From NCBI RefSeq assembly GCF_013839445.1, contig NZ_JACDIT010000004.1, positions 1-64,000 on the forward strand: a DNA stretch of 64,000 bases, given 5' to 3'. Source of the DNA: Chthonobacter albigriseus. Its GTDB lineage: Bacteria > Pseudomonadota > Alphaproteobacteria > Rhizobiales > Pleomorphomonadaceae. Position 1 is the stretch's first letter. Each line of letters begins with the position of its first letter. The notes under the pieces were generated by a model that did no database searches, was not told the DNA's origin, and worked only from the letters and a program-made list of their open reading frames with translations. Both the position numbers and the translations under genes were made by a program. This document shows positions 18,046 to 26,461 of this stretch, one piece after another.

Positions 18046-19182
18046 CTACCACCAACCGACGAGGAGTTCGCGAAGTCCGTCACGGGCGCGATTGGCCATG
18101 GTCCCGGCCGGGACGTCCGCCGCAGCGACGAGCGGGACCTGCTGGTAAAGGCGCCCATCGACGCGAATCTCCAGCATGGCCACCGTGGAACCGGCGGTCA
18201 CGGGTGCGCGGATCGGGCCATCGTAGACCACCTTGGCGCGGAACTCGTCCCGTTCTCCGTTCGGCAGCGTCACGTCCACCGAGGTCTTTCCCTTGACCGC
18301 CACCCGTGTCTCGGTGCCGCCGAACACGCGAACCGTGGTGACGACGACGTCCGCCGGATAGAGAGTGACGCGGGCGAATTCCGCGAAGGCGGCGTCGATC
18401 AGCGCGCGCACTTCCGCGTCGCGCTCGGCGGGCGACTTCAAACCGCTGGCGAGCACCAGCATCCGTCGCCCGTCCCGTTCCACCGTCACTACCGCCCCGA
18501 ACCCGTCCGTTTCGTCATAGGCCATGATCATGCCCGAGACGCCCGGAATATCGCGCAGGAAGGTCGTCTTGTTGGTCTGCAGGATCTTGTTCCACTCGAA
18601 CTCGGCAAGCCGATAGAGGCCGAAGAGATCCGGCCGATCGGTCTGGACATGGGCTACCAGCCTGGCAATGTCGGACAGGCTGGTCCTGGCGCCCTTGGCG
18701 TTCAATCCGGTGGGATTCACGAACCGGGTCTGCCGCATGCCGATCGCGCGGGCGAGATCGTTCATCCGCGCCGCGAACGCCTCCTCGGTACCGCCGATGC
18801 CTTCAGCCAGAATGATCGCCGCGTCGTTGGCGTACTGGACGACGAGGCCCTTGAGCAGCGCGTCGACGGGCACGGACGACCGGACGGCGGCGAACATGGT
18901 CGTCACGCGGGCCGGCGCGCCGCCGGTGCGCCAGGCATGCTCGCTGACCTTGTAGGACGTCTCCGGTTGGACCTCACCCTTGGCCAGAGCGTCCGCGACC
19001 ACGGCAGCGGTCATCAGCTTGGTGAAGTTGGCAGGCGCGAAGGGGCGTTCGGCCGCCTTGCTGTAGAGGATGGAGCCGGTTCCGGTCTCCACGATCATGG
19101 CGCGCGGAGCAGCCGTTTCCACTGCGCCGGCCATGGTCGTCAGCGTCAGGAGCCCAAGGCAGAAGACCAGGAACAGCTTCAC
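18046..19182 (-). CDS. S11 D-Ala-D-Ala carboxypeptidase homologue with degenerate active site
   Basis: A 378-residue exported protein with the PBP5/DacC fold: signal peptide about 1-20, peptidase domain to about 260, and the C-terminal beta domain. Most framework motifs are kept (MIVETGTGSILYSK, KLMTAAVVADAL, SEHAWRTGGAP). All three catalytic motifs differ from the S11 pattern: SxxK reads NFTK (Asn52 to Lys55), SxN reads YAN (117-119), and KTG is replaced by IMA in SGMIMAYD (about 219-221). The loss of the nucleophilic Ser should abolish transpeptidase-type chemistry, so a structural or binding role is inferred. GTG start at 19182 has CGAGG just upstream. It lies between rlpA and tmk as in related genomes. 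Confidence 0.85.
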   Translation of the reverse strand: MKLFLVFCLGLLTLTTMAGAVETAAPRAMIVETGTGSILYSKAAERPFAPANFTKLMTAAVVADALAKGEVQPETSYKVSEHAWRTGGAPARVTTMFAAVRSSVPVDALLKGLVVQYANDAAIILAEGIGGTEEAFAARMNDLARAIGMRQTRFVNPTGLNAKGARTSLSDIARLVAHVQTDRPDLFGLYRLAEFEWNKILQTNKTTFLRDIPGVSGMIMAYDETDGFGAVVTVERDGRRMLVLASGLKSPAERDAEVRALIDAAFAEFARVTLYPADVVVTTVRVFGGTETRVAVKGKTSVDVTLPNGERDEFRAKVVYDGPIRAPVTAGSTVAMLEIRVDGRLYQQVPLVAAADVPAGTMANRARDGLRELLVGWW

Positions 19183-19233
19183 GTCGGCCTCGAAAGCCCC
19201 CGAACGATCGTCGCCGGCCGGTACGGACGGCAA

Positions 19234-20622
19234 TCAGCGAACCGCGCGCGCGCCCGCAGCACCTGCCTGAACCGCAGCCGCAACGGCGTCCTCGACCGCG
19301 ACGCCCGGTACCAGAGCTGCGATCCGCACGCGCTTCATGATCTTGCCGCCCACCTCCACATCGTCGATGGCGACTCGGCCGATACCGGCGAGCGCATCCG
19401 CCACGCGATCGGCGTTCTCCGGATTCCCGAACACGCCGACCTGAACCACCGTGTCGGGCAGAGTGCGATTGGATGCCCTCTCCAGGCTCTTGGCGAGATC
19501 ACCGAGCGACACGCCGGAGCCGACGGCCTCCACGGCCGCATAGGCGAGGTCGACGCGCTCGGCCGCATAGGACGAGCGCGGCGGCGCGGCCTCGGGCAGC
19601 GGCACCTGGAGGCTCGGCTGTCCCTGGATCGCACCTTGATCGAAACCGATCGGCTGAGCCCCGACCTGGAATGAGTTGACCGTGAAGCCTGCCAGCGTCG
19701 GGCGGATGGTCTCGGCGGCTGCCGGTGCGGCGGCGACCTGGATCGGCTGGCCGCCGGCCGCGTAGTAGGCGTCGGCCGGGTCGAGCGAGGCGACCATGAT
19801 GTAGGCTTCTTCCGCCAGCGGAGCCGGGCGGATCGGCGGCAGAGCCGCTGCGACCACCGGATAGGACGGCGCGGCGACCGGAGCGGCAGGAGCCGTCGAA
19901 GGCGCGGCCTTGGGCGCGCTTACGCCGGGCAGCGGTTCAGCCGAGGCGACCATCGTTTCCGGCATGCCGATCGGGCCGGGCGCCGGCCCCTGGTAGGAGG
20001 CCAGCAGGAAGCTGGAGTCGTCGCCGTCACGCGGCGCGGCGCTGACGTACTCGACCTTCACCTTGGCGATGCCGGCGCGGCGGATCCCGAGCATCTCGGC
20101 GGTTCGGCGCGACACGTCCATGATCCGATTGCCGTGATAGGGCCCGCGATCGTTGACGCGCACCATGATGCTGCGCCCCGTGGTCATGCTGGTGACCCGG
20201 GCATAGGACGGCAGCGGCATGGTGGGATGGGCGGCAGTCAGCGCGTTGGCGTCGTAGATCTCGCCGTTGGCAGTGTAGCGGCCGTGGAAGGCGTCGCCGT
20301 ACCAACTGGCGAGGCCAACGTTGCGATAGTCCGGATCGAGGCGGGGCACATAACGTTTGCCGGCAACCGTATAGGGCTTGCCGACCATCTTGCGTCCGCC
20401 GCCCTTCGGCACGGCCTCTCCGACCTGGATCACTCGGGGGCTCGGAGCGACGCCGAGCTTGGGATCCACCTCGGACTTGGCAGTCTTGATGGGGGTGGTC
20501 GGGACACTGCTGCAGCCCGCCAGGGCGATGCAGAGGAAAACGGAACCAGCGACGGCGGTGAGGAGCGATGGGCCGGGCTTTGCTTTTTCAAGCGAACTCG
20601 GAAGCGGCCGCCGTGCGTTCAT
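19234..20622 (-). CDS. rlpA: Septal-ring lytic transglycosylase RlpA family lipoprotein
   Basis: A 462-residue lipoprotein. The lipobox is LAGC at about 35. A double-psi beta-barrel follows (GLASWYGDAFHGRYTANGE to VNDRGPYHGNRIMDVS, about 100-190), with the conserved Glu in ANGE and Asp in NDRG. A long Ala/Pro-rich linker leads to a C-terminal SPOR domain (TVVQVGVFGNPENADRVADAL) that would bind denuded glycan at the septum. ATG at 20622 chosen for its lipoprotein signal peptide and AGGG upstream; the longer frame adds 27 Cys-rich residues. Confidence 0.92.
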   Translation of the reverse strand: MNARRPLPSSLEKAKPGPSLLTAVAGSVFLCIALAGCSSVPTTPIKTAKSEVDPKLGVAPSPRVIQVGEAVPKGGGRKMVGKPYTVAGKRYVPRLDPDYRNVGLASWYGDAFHGRYTANGEIYDANALTAAHPTMPLPSYARVTSMTTGRSIMVRVNDRGPYHGNRIMDVSRRTAEMLGIRRAGIAKVKVEYVSAAPRDGDDSSFLLASYQGPAPGPIGMPETMVASAEPLPGVSAPKAAPSTAPAAPVAAPSYPVVAAALPPIRPAPLAEEAYIMVASLDPADAYYAAGGQPIQVAAAPAAAETIRPTLAGFTVNSFQVGAQPIGFDQGAIQGQPSLQVPLPEAAPPRSSYAAERVDLAYAAVEAVGSGVSLGDLAKSLERASNRTLPDTVVQVGVFGNPENADRVADALAGIGRVAIDDVEVGGKIMKRVRIAALVPGVAVEDAVAAAVQAGAAGARAVR

Positions 20623-20759
20623 GTCGTGTACCCTAACTGTCGACGGCAGCAGTCGAGCACACGAGCATTCGCAGACGCATGTGACCATGCATCCGTTCCG
20701 CATCGCAGAGCCGCAACCACCGTCCCCACGGTCGTCGCGCCCATAGTCCAGCCGATTGG

Positions 20760-20775
20760 TTAACTGAACGTTAAC
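20760..20775. promoter_or_regulatory. Perfect CtrA box upstream of rlpA
   Basis: TTAA (20760-20763), seven bases, then TTAAC (20771-20775) matches the CtrA consensus TTAA-N7-TTAAC exactly, and being near-palindromic it also reads as a box on the minus strand. It is 137 bp upstream of the rlpA start and past the end of the next gene, so it most likely serves rlpA. Confidence 0.6.
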
Positions 20776-20839
20776 AATTCAGGATCGGCTGCCCGGTTCG
20801 AGCTGTCGTTCGTTTGACCCCTGCCGGACCGGTTCTCTT

Positions 20840-21283
20840 TCAAGGCCCGATCCGCGCCTCTCCTTCTAACCCGTCGTCGCGTTTCCAGTAAAGAGTGGTT
20901 TCACTGAGCCGTGACAGGACGAAGCACTGGCGCTTTCCGTCGTACCACTCCTGCCATTGCTGGCAGAGCATGTCGGACTCGATCCACCACTTTCCCTTAT
21001 CCTTCGGCGCCATGAATCGCCCGAGGCCGAGCGCCTCGCCGCTGCCGTCGACCGTGCCGTCGGTCTTGTAGTAGAGCGGGAACTCGCCGCCGAGCGGCGT
21101 CTGCAGGTAGATCCGCTTGCCGCGCACGGCCTTGCGGATCTCCGTGCTGGACAACGCAGGCACATCCGCCCGCGCCTCGTCGGCCGGAAACATGGCACCC
21201 ACCGGCAGCAGCCCGACCAACAGGCTGGACACGATGATCGCCTTGCGGCGTGCCACGTTGAAGCCAGGGAAACCGAGCGCCAT
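20840..21283 (-). CDS. Exported protein of unknown function (possibly DUF995-like)
   Basis: A 147-residue protein with a signal peptide (about 1-42, IIVSSLLVGLLPVGAM, cut near ARA-DV). The mature part has an ALSSTEIRKAVRGKRIYL start, a glycine-rich middle (GTVDGSGEALGLG) and KGKWWIESDMLCQQW with two Cys (MLCQQW and KRQCFVLS), a pattern like small rhizobial secreted proteins of the DUF995 type. That link is by eye only. GAGGAGG before ATG at 21283 decides the start. Confidence 0.65.
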   Translation of the reverse strand: MALGFPGFNVARRKAIIVSSLLVGLLPVGAMFPADEARADVPALSSTEIRKAVRGKRIYLQTPLGGEFPLYYKTDGTVDGSGEALGLGRFMAPKDKGKWWIESDMLCQQWQEWYDGKRQCFVLSRLSETTLYWKRDDGLEGEARIGP

Positions 21284-21495
21284 GGATATGCCTCCTCTTC
21301 GAACGAGACCGCACCGATTCGGCCTCTCGGCCGTCAGGCCGGCCGCTCTATCGTCCGACGATCCCCGGACCGACGGTTCTACGAGGCAAGTCCCGAAACG
21401 GTTTTGCCACAGCCATACTGGACACGAGAGCGCGGGATCGGCTAGCAACGCCCTCAGTCGAAGGCCTCCGGCCCCCCGCGGGCCGTTTGCGCGAC

Positions 21496-21585
21496 GGATG
21501 GGTGGCCGAGCGGTTTAAGGCACCGGTCTTGAAAACCGGCGAAGGTGCAAGCCTTCCGTGGGTTCGAATCCCACCCCATCCGCCA
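21496..21585 (+). tRNA. tRNA-Ser(TGA)
   Basis: 90 bases with encoded CCA. Acceptor arms are GGATGGG and CCCATCC, the anticodon loop CTTGAAA gives anticodon TGA (reads UCA), a long variable arm marks a class II tRNA, and GGTTCGAATCC forms the T-arm. Confidence 0.97.
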
Positions 21586-21871
21586 TGTCATTGCGCGACA
21601 GCGATACGCTCCGGTCCAAAGCCGCTTCATCCTCGCACAAGCCTGTGCAGGGGTGGCAGCTGTTTGGAGGGATGCAGGGCGTTCTTCTCTGTGCCGAACG
21701 TGTGGGCGACATCAGATTGTCGCGCTGGAGTTTCGGCACTTCAACAGCAGTGACGTTATAGAACAAATGCTTACGCATAATTATCATGCATATAGTCATT
21801 TAGATTTTCGAAATAGATGCAATTCACAATGTATATCTGTTTTGCAATTAATAGCTCAGTCGGACTAGCCG
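21586..21871. other. AT-rich leader before the TadG-like gene
   Basis: No gene. From about 21750 to 21860 the sequence is clearly AT-richer than the rest of the window (for example around CATAATTATCATGCATATAG), with several candidate -10 boxes and no clear promoter pair. No Shine-Dalgarno is seen before the ATG at 21872. Confidence 0.55.
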
Positions 21872-23275
21872 ATGCCCTTGTCGCCCATAGGCCGTTCCTT
21901 TCGTCGCGATACGCGGGGGAGTATCGCCATCTACTTCGCGGCGACAATGACGCTCGCGTTCGCCGCGGTGGGTTCAGCCGTGGACTATGGCAGAAGCCTG
22001 GCGGTTCAAACGCAAATGCAGCACGCCGCGGACGCGGCTGCTCTCGCAGCAGCGGTTTCGAGCGAAACTTCTGAGCGTGGGCTGAAGGCCGTCGCGGACA
22101 AGTTTCTTCTGAAGAATCCGGTCAGCCAGTATCTAAGTTTGCCGGATGCATCAGACCTCAAGTTCATGGACAGGAAGAGCGGTTCTTTCGAATACCAGCT
22201 TTTCGGGCGTTCGGAGAACGTGGTGATGTCCCTGTTCGGCTATCCGGTAACCGAGGTTGCCGTCAAATCCGCCGTGAATCTCAATTCGTCAGAGTTGGAA
22301 TTGGCCTTGGTCCTGGACAACACCTACTCCATGACCACCGTCGGGGCGAACAAGCGAACCCGACTCGAAACGTTGAAGATGGCCAGCAAGGATCTGATTC
22401 AGGCTATCAAGCCGAACCCGAACAACAACGTTCGTGTGGCGGTCGTGCCGTTCGTCGATTATGTCAACGTTGGCTTGGAAAATCGGCAAGCACCTTGGAT
22501 GTCTGTGCCGCCTGACAGCAAGACGGTCGGCGAACGGGTCTGCGAAGTCAAAGACGTATACGAAAAGTTCAACTGCAGGTACGAGGACAAGCAGTGCGAG
22601 AAGGACGGCGTATCTGAAGAATGCGAGAAGAAGATCTGTGAGAAGCGAAAAATAGGAACGGAGACGGAGTGCTCCACGCCGACCGAGGAGTTCGAATGGA
22701 GGGGCTGCGTCGGATCGAGGCCCGAACCTTTCTCGACCGCTCCCAACGCGGACGGGGTGCCCTATCCGGGGGTCATGAACAAGTCATGCGCCACGGAGGT
22801 GACACCCCTGACCTCGATCGAAGGCAGAGCTATCTCGGCGATATCTGCGATGGAGGCCCGAAACGAGACCTACATCACGGCGGGCATGCTTTGGGGAATC
22901 AATGTCCTGACGCCCGAAGCGCCCTACACCGAAGGGCGGGCTTTCGACAGCACCAATGAGAACAGGTTTCCGCGCAAGACCATCATTCTCATGACCGACG
23001 GAACCAATACCAGATCTCTCAAACAGCCCTATCACAACGGCGAAGACAAAGAGCACGCGGATACGATGCTGCTTGAGGAATGCAATATCGCCAAAAAGCT
23101 CGGCATCGAGGTCTTCACCGTTTCGTTCGGTGTCACGGACAAGTCGACAGAAGATCTACTGATGGAATGCGCGAGCAGTCCCGATAAATTCTTCGATACA
23201 GACTCTGACGAGGAATTTCTGGAATCGTTCGGCGCGATCTCCTCCGACCTCAAAGGGATCCGGCTTGTGAAGTGA
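21872..23275 (+). CDS. TadG-like von Willebrand factor A protein with Cys-rich insert
   Basis: A 467-residue protein. Residues 14-60 are a TadE/TadG-type membrane helix (RGSIAIYFAATMTLAFAAVG) with the usual VDYGR and DAAALAAA motifs. A vWA domain follows, with the metal site LDNTYSM (Asp149, Thr151, Ser153, so DxTxS instead of DxSxS). Between about 224 and 279 lie seven Cys in a Lys/Glu-rich insert, which may form disulfides outside the cytoplasm. C-terminal vWA parts such as KTIILMTDGTN and VFTVSFGV are intact. It stands alone, without a tad pilus operon, and is poorer in GC than its neighbours. Confidence 0.8.
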   Translation: MPLSPIGRSFRRDTRGSIAIYFAATMTLAFAAVGSAVDYGRSLAVQTQMQHAADAAALAAAVSSETSERGLKAVADKFLLKNPVSQYLSLPDASDLKFMDRKSGSFEYQLFGRSENVVMSLFGYPVTEVAVKSAVNLNSSELELALVLDNTYSMTTVGANKRTRLETLKMASKDLIQAIKPNPNNNVRVAVVPFVDYVNVGLENRQAPWMSVPPDSKTVGERVCEVKDVYEKFNCRYEDKQCEKDGVSEECEKKICEKRKIGTETECSTPTEEFEWRGCVGSRPEPFSTAPNADGVPYPGVMNKSCATEVTPLTSIEGRAISAISAMEARNETYITAGMLWGINVLTPEAPYTEGRAFDSTNENRFPRKTIILMTDGTNTRSLKQPYHNGEDKEHADTMLLEECNIAKKLGIEVFTVSFGVTDKSTEDLLMECASSPDKFFDTDSDEEFLESFGAISSDLKGIRLVK

Positions 23276-23365
23276 GGGTCCCGCACCGCCGAGGCGGTCG
23301 GGATCTGGCCTGCCACGACCATCCGGGCACTCGAGGCTCCGTCCGCCACACGCGTGGCCGGAGGC

Positions 23366-24580
23366 TCATGAGAGCCAGCCGTCATCAACGGGTACGCGGG
23401 CTGTCAGCGCGTCGACAATCGGGGGAATGTCCGCGTCGCGCAGGCAGAGCGGGTTGATCACGATCAGGTTCTGCGCGCGGCGCGAGGCGTCGACGTGGAT
23501 GCTGGGCCGCCCATCGATCAGAGCGTTGATAAACGCCTCGACGCGGCACTGCGGATCGGCCGGTGCGAGCACCAGAGTGGGCACGCAGGTCCGGTCTTCC
23601 GCGCCTTCGATGCGGACCGAAAAGCCCGCGGTCCCGGCGAGCCCTGCCTGGATGTTTCGCAGCAGCTCCAGCCAGCGCGCATGGCGGACCGCGTCGCCCT
23701 CCTCGACGAACAGGCGCAGCGCCGTGAGCAGCCCGACGATCTCTTCTTTGCCCACCTTTGCCGACCGCCCGATGCCGTGCGGCGGGACACCCTTCATCCG
23801 GCTTCGGTCGATCAGCGTCGACGGCGGCCGCCACATGTCTTCGAAGACGTCGAGGTCGAGATGCTGGAGCGCGGCGGACATCACGAGGTCCCTCCGGCCG
23901 CAGAGGAAACCGCTCGCCTGCGGTCCGCCGATCACCTTGCCGCCGGAGAAGGCCACCAGGTCGGCGCCTTCCGCGACGAACCGGCGGAGGTTCGCCTGGG
24001 GCGGCAGTTGGGCCGCCGCATCCACGATGACAGGAACGTTGTGGCGAGACGCGAGCGCGGTGACGAGCGGGAGATCCGGCAAAGCGTTCGCGTCCGCCAC
24101 GTAAAAGATTGCCGCAGTGGCCTCGCAGAGGGCCGCCTCGATCTCCCAGACCTCCGCATCGCGAACTCCGGAGCCGGCGTGCCGGTCCGGCAGCCCGACC
24201 TCCACGATGGTCGCGCCGGCCGCGCGGATCGCGTGGTCGTAGCCGTTGCGCTGGCTGCGCACCATGACGATCTCGTTCGGCATGCCCCGCGCATCGGGAA
24301 GCCGCGCCATCCGCGCGACGTCCAGCCCCGCCAGGCAGGCCGCTGCCGCCAGCAGCAGGCACGCCGACGCCCCCGCGGCGACATAGCCCGCCTCGGCCCC
24401 GGTGATCGCTGCGATTTCGCGCGAAGCGGCGGCTTGCAAGTCCGCCATGTCGACGCAGTGCCGCGCCGCGTCGGCCATCGCCTCGGTCACCTCGTCCCGC
24501 ATCCGCCCACCGGACAGGCGCGTGGCCGTGCCCTTCGCGTTGATCAAGGTCGGCACGCCGAGGCGATCGTAGACGGACAT
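23366..24580 (-). CDS. PLP-dependent SelA/DgaE-like enzyme
   Basis: A 404-residue fold-type I PLP enzyme of the selenocysteine-synthase-like group, which also holds D-glucosaminate-6-phosphate ammonia-lyase. The PLP Lys is in FSGGKVIGGPQASG at about 220, and VIVDAAAQLPP gives the Asp that pairs with the pyridine ring. True SelA is unlikely because no selC, selB or selD is nearby. As last gene of the ROK/ABC operon it probably deaminates or cleaves a sugar-acid or amino-sugar intermediate; the exact substrate is unknown. Confidence 0.8.
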   Translation of the reverse strand: MSVYDRLGVPTLINAKGTATRLSGGRMRDEVTEAMADAARHCVDMADLQAAASREIAAITGAEAGYVAAGASACLLLAAAACLAGLDVARMARLPDARGMPNEIVMVRSQRNGYDHAIRAAGATIVEVGLPDRHAGSGVRDAEVWEIEAALCEATAAIFYVADANALPDLPLVTALASRHNVPVIVDAAAQLPPQANLRRFVAEGADLVAFSGGKVIGGPQASGFLCGRRDLVMSAALQHLDLDVFEDMWRPPSTLIDRSRMKGVPPHGIGRSAKVGKEEIVGLLTALRLFVEEGDAVRHARWLELLRNIQAGLAGTAGFSVRIEGAEDRTCVPTLVLAPADPQCRVEAFINALIDGRPSIHVDASRRAQNLIVINPLCLRDADIPPIVDALTARVPVDDGWLS

Positions 24581-24638
24581 GGTGTGGTGCTTCCCGGAAG
24601 CCCGCGAGGGCTGCGAAACGGACGAGCGATACCGCCCT

Positions 24639-25406
24639 TCAGGGCGGCGCGATGCGGAAGTCGGCCCCTTCCGGGATCAGCTGCCCGCCGTCCACCACGA
24701 TCGTCGTGCCGGTGACGTAGCTCGCCTCCTCGGAAGCAAGGTAGAGGAAGGCGTTGGCCACGTCGCGCGGCGTACCGAGCCGCCCGAGCGGGATCGCCGC
24801 CTCCATGCTGGCGATGTATTCGGGTCCGCGATGCTCCTGGATCGCCTCGGTCATGATGTTGCCGGGCTCCACGCCGTTGACGGTGATGCCGTAGCCGGAG
24901 AACTCCAGCGCCGCCGCCCGGATGAAGCCGTTGATGCCGGCCTTGGTGGCGGCGTAGTGCCCGTGGCCCGGGTTCGTGACGTGCGGGCCGGTGATGGACG
25001 AGGTGAACAGGATGCGGCCATAGCGCTGGGCGCGCATCGGCGGCAAGGCGGCGCGGGCCGCATTGAAGGCGCCGCGCAGGTTCACGCCCATCACCCGGTC
25101 CCAGTCTTCCGGGCTGGTCTGCTCGATCAGTTGCCAGGGGTAGATCCCGGCGTTCTGGACGATGATGTCGAGCCGTCCGTGTTTCGCGATAGCCGTGGCC
25201 ACGGCGGCTTCGGCGTCGGAGAGGCTGGAGATGTCGGTACGCACGAATGTGGCGCCGAGCTGGTCCGCAGTCGCCTGGCAATCCGCATCGGTGTCGCCGA
25301 GCACCAGCTTGGCTCCCTCCTCCGCGAAACGTTGGGCGATGCCCTTGCCGATGCCGCGCGCGGCGCCGACGATAACGGCCGTACGGCCTTCCAGGCGGCC
25401 TGTCAT
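24639..25406 (-). CDS. SDR-family oxidoreductase
   Basis: A 255-residue NAD(P)-dependent dehydrogenase. It has the nucleotide motif GAARGIGKGIA, the NAG motif (VQNAGIYPW), the catalytic Ser in SSITG and YAATK with the active-site Tyr and Lys, and the end VTGTTIVVDGG. Asp at the end of beta-2 (LGDTDAD) suggests NAD rather than NADP. The ATG at 25406 follows GGAGG and overlaps the permease stop by 4 bp; a much longer open frame running through the permease gene is not real. Probably oxidises the imported sugar or polyol. Confidence 0.92.
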   Translation of the reverse strand: MTGRLEGRTAVIVGAARGIGKGIAQRFAEEGAKLVLGDTDADCQATADQLGATFVRTDISSLSDAEAAVATAIAKHGRLDIIVQNAGIYPWQLIEQTSPEDWDRVMGVNLRGAFNAARAALPPMRAQRYGRILFTSSITGPHVTNPGHGHYAATKAGINGFIRAAALEFSGYGITVNGVEPGNIMTEAIQEHRGPEYIASMEAAIPLGRLGTPRDVANAFLYLASEEASYVTGTTIVVDGGQLIPEGADFRIAPP

Positions 25407-26398
25407 GCTAACCTCCGTCGAACCGACTGCTTGAGCGTGTCGAGCATGACCGCCGCAAGCACGAGCAGGCCATGGATGACCTGGGTGAAGTTGGCCGGCA
25501 AGCCCATCAGGTTGATCGCCGTGTTGATCGAGGACAGCAGGAGCACGCCGGCGTAGACGCCTGGCAGCGAACCGACGCCACCCTTCAGGCTGACGCCACC
25601 GATCACCACCGCGGCGAAGGCGTTGAACAGCAGTCCCACGCCGAGGTTCGCCGTCGCGCCCGACGTGCGCACCGTCAGCAGCCATCCGGCCAGCCCGGCG
25701 ATCGCCCCGGCGAGCACGAAGGCGATGACGAGGTTGCGGGCCACGCGGATGCCCGCACGATAGGTCGCAGTCTCGTTGCCGCCGATCATCTTGAGGTGCC
25801 GCCCGTAGGGCGTCTTGGCCATCAGGACCGAGAAGACTATGAAGCAGGACACTGCGATCCAGGCAGTGAGCGGCAGGCCAAGCACGCGCTGGATGCCGAA
25901 CCAGCGGATCGCAGGTGCGAGGTCCTGCGCCGATCGGCCGCCGGAGACAGCGACCACGAGGCCGCGGACCCAGATGAAGGACGCCAGCGTGATGATGAAG
26001 GCGTTCATCTTCATCCGCACGATAAGGAAGCCGTTGAGAAGCCCGACCAGGCCGCCGACGGTGATGGCGACCAGCAGAGACACCGGGACCGCCAACCATT
26101 CCGGCTGCAGTTGCACGCCGATGCCGATGCCGGCCGAGCAGAACAGGATGCCCACCGCCATCGCCGACAGCGCCGCCACCGACTCCACGGATAGGTCCAT
26201 GTGGCCGGCGATGATCACCAGCGACAACCCGATCGAGAGCACGCCGAGCACGCTCGACGCTTCGATGATGTTGGCGAAGATGCCAAGCTGGAAGTAGTTC
26301 GGAACGAAAGTCGAGAAGACGATCAGGACGAACAGCAGCATGAACCAGACGAGGTTGTCGAGAACGAACTCGATTCCTCGGCGCGTGCGCGGGGTCAT
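25403..26398 (-). CDS. Sugar ABC transporter permease (RbsC/FrcC type)
   Basis: A 331-residue CUT2 permease with eight to ten predicted helices; it works as a homodimer. Family marks are GHMDLSVESVAALSAM, LNGFLIVRMKMNAFIITLA, GGNETATYRAGIRV and the GGVSLKGGVGSLPG loop. It lies after the binding protein, separated by a stem-loop, and overlaps the SDR start. Confidence 0.93.
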   Translation of the reverse strand: MTPRTRRGIEFVLDNLVWFMLLFVLIVFSTFVPNYFQLGIFANIIEASSVLGVLSIGLSLVIIAGHMDLSVESVAALSAMAVGILFCSAGIGIGVQLQPEWLAVPVSLLVAITVGGLVGLLNGFLIVRMKMNAFIITLASFIWVRGLVVAVSGGRSAQDLAPAIRWFGIQRVLGLPLTAWIAVSCFIVFSVLMAKTPYGRHLKMIGGNETATYRAGIRVARNLVIAFVLAGAIAGLAGWLLTVRTSGATANLGVGLLFNAFAAVVIGGVSLKGGVGSLPGVYAGVLLLSSINTAINLMGLPANFTQVIHGLLVLAAVMLDTLKQSVRRRLA

Positions 26399-26419
26399 TT
26401 CCCACCCTGTCGGTTGGAT

Positions 26420-26444
26420 GGCCTCCGGGATGTTCCCGGAGGCC
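26420..26444. other. Intercistronic stem-loop after the binding-protein gene
   Basis: GGCCTCCGGG (26420-26429) pairs perfectly with CCCGGAGGCC (26435-26444) over a 5-base loop, 17 bases after the binding-protein stop. No U-run. It probably limits RNA decay or transcription between the binding protein and the permease. Confidence 0.65.
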
Positions 26445-26461
26445 GTTGTCCGGCCTTGTGG

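Noticed and set aside
16012-19674. 1220-codon plus-strand open frame
   Set aside because: It runs opposite metG, holB, tmk, the S11 gene and rlpA; no motif is visible.
21515-21799. Minus-strand open frame across tRNA-Ser
   Set aside because: It is the familiar false protein (with GVGFEPT) made by reading a tRNA-Ser gene in antisense.
23366-24580. True selenocysteine synthase (SelA)
   Set aside because: The gene sits in a sugar operon and no selB, selC or selD is nearby; the SelA-like lyase group fits better.
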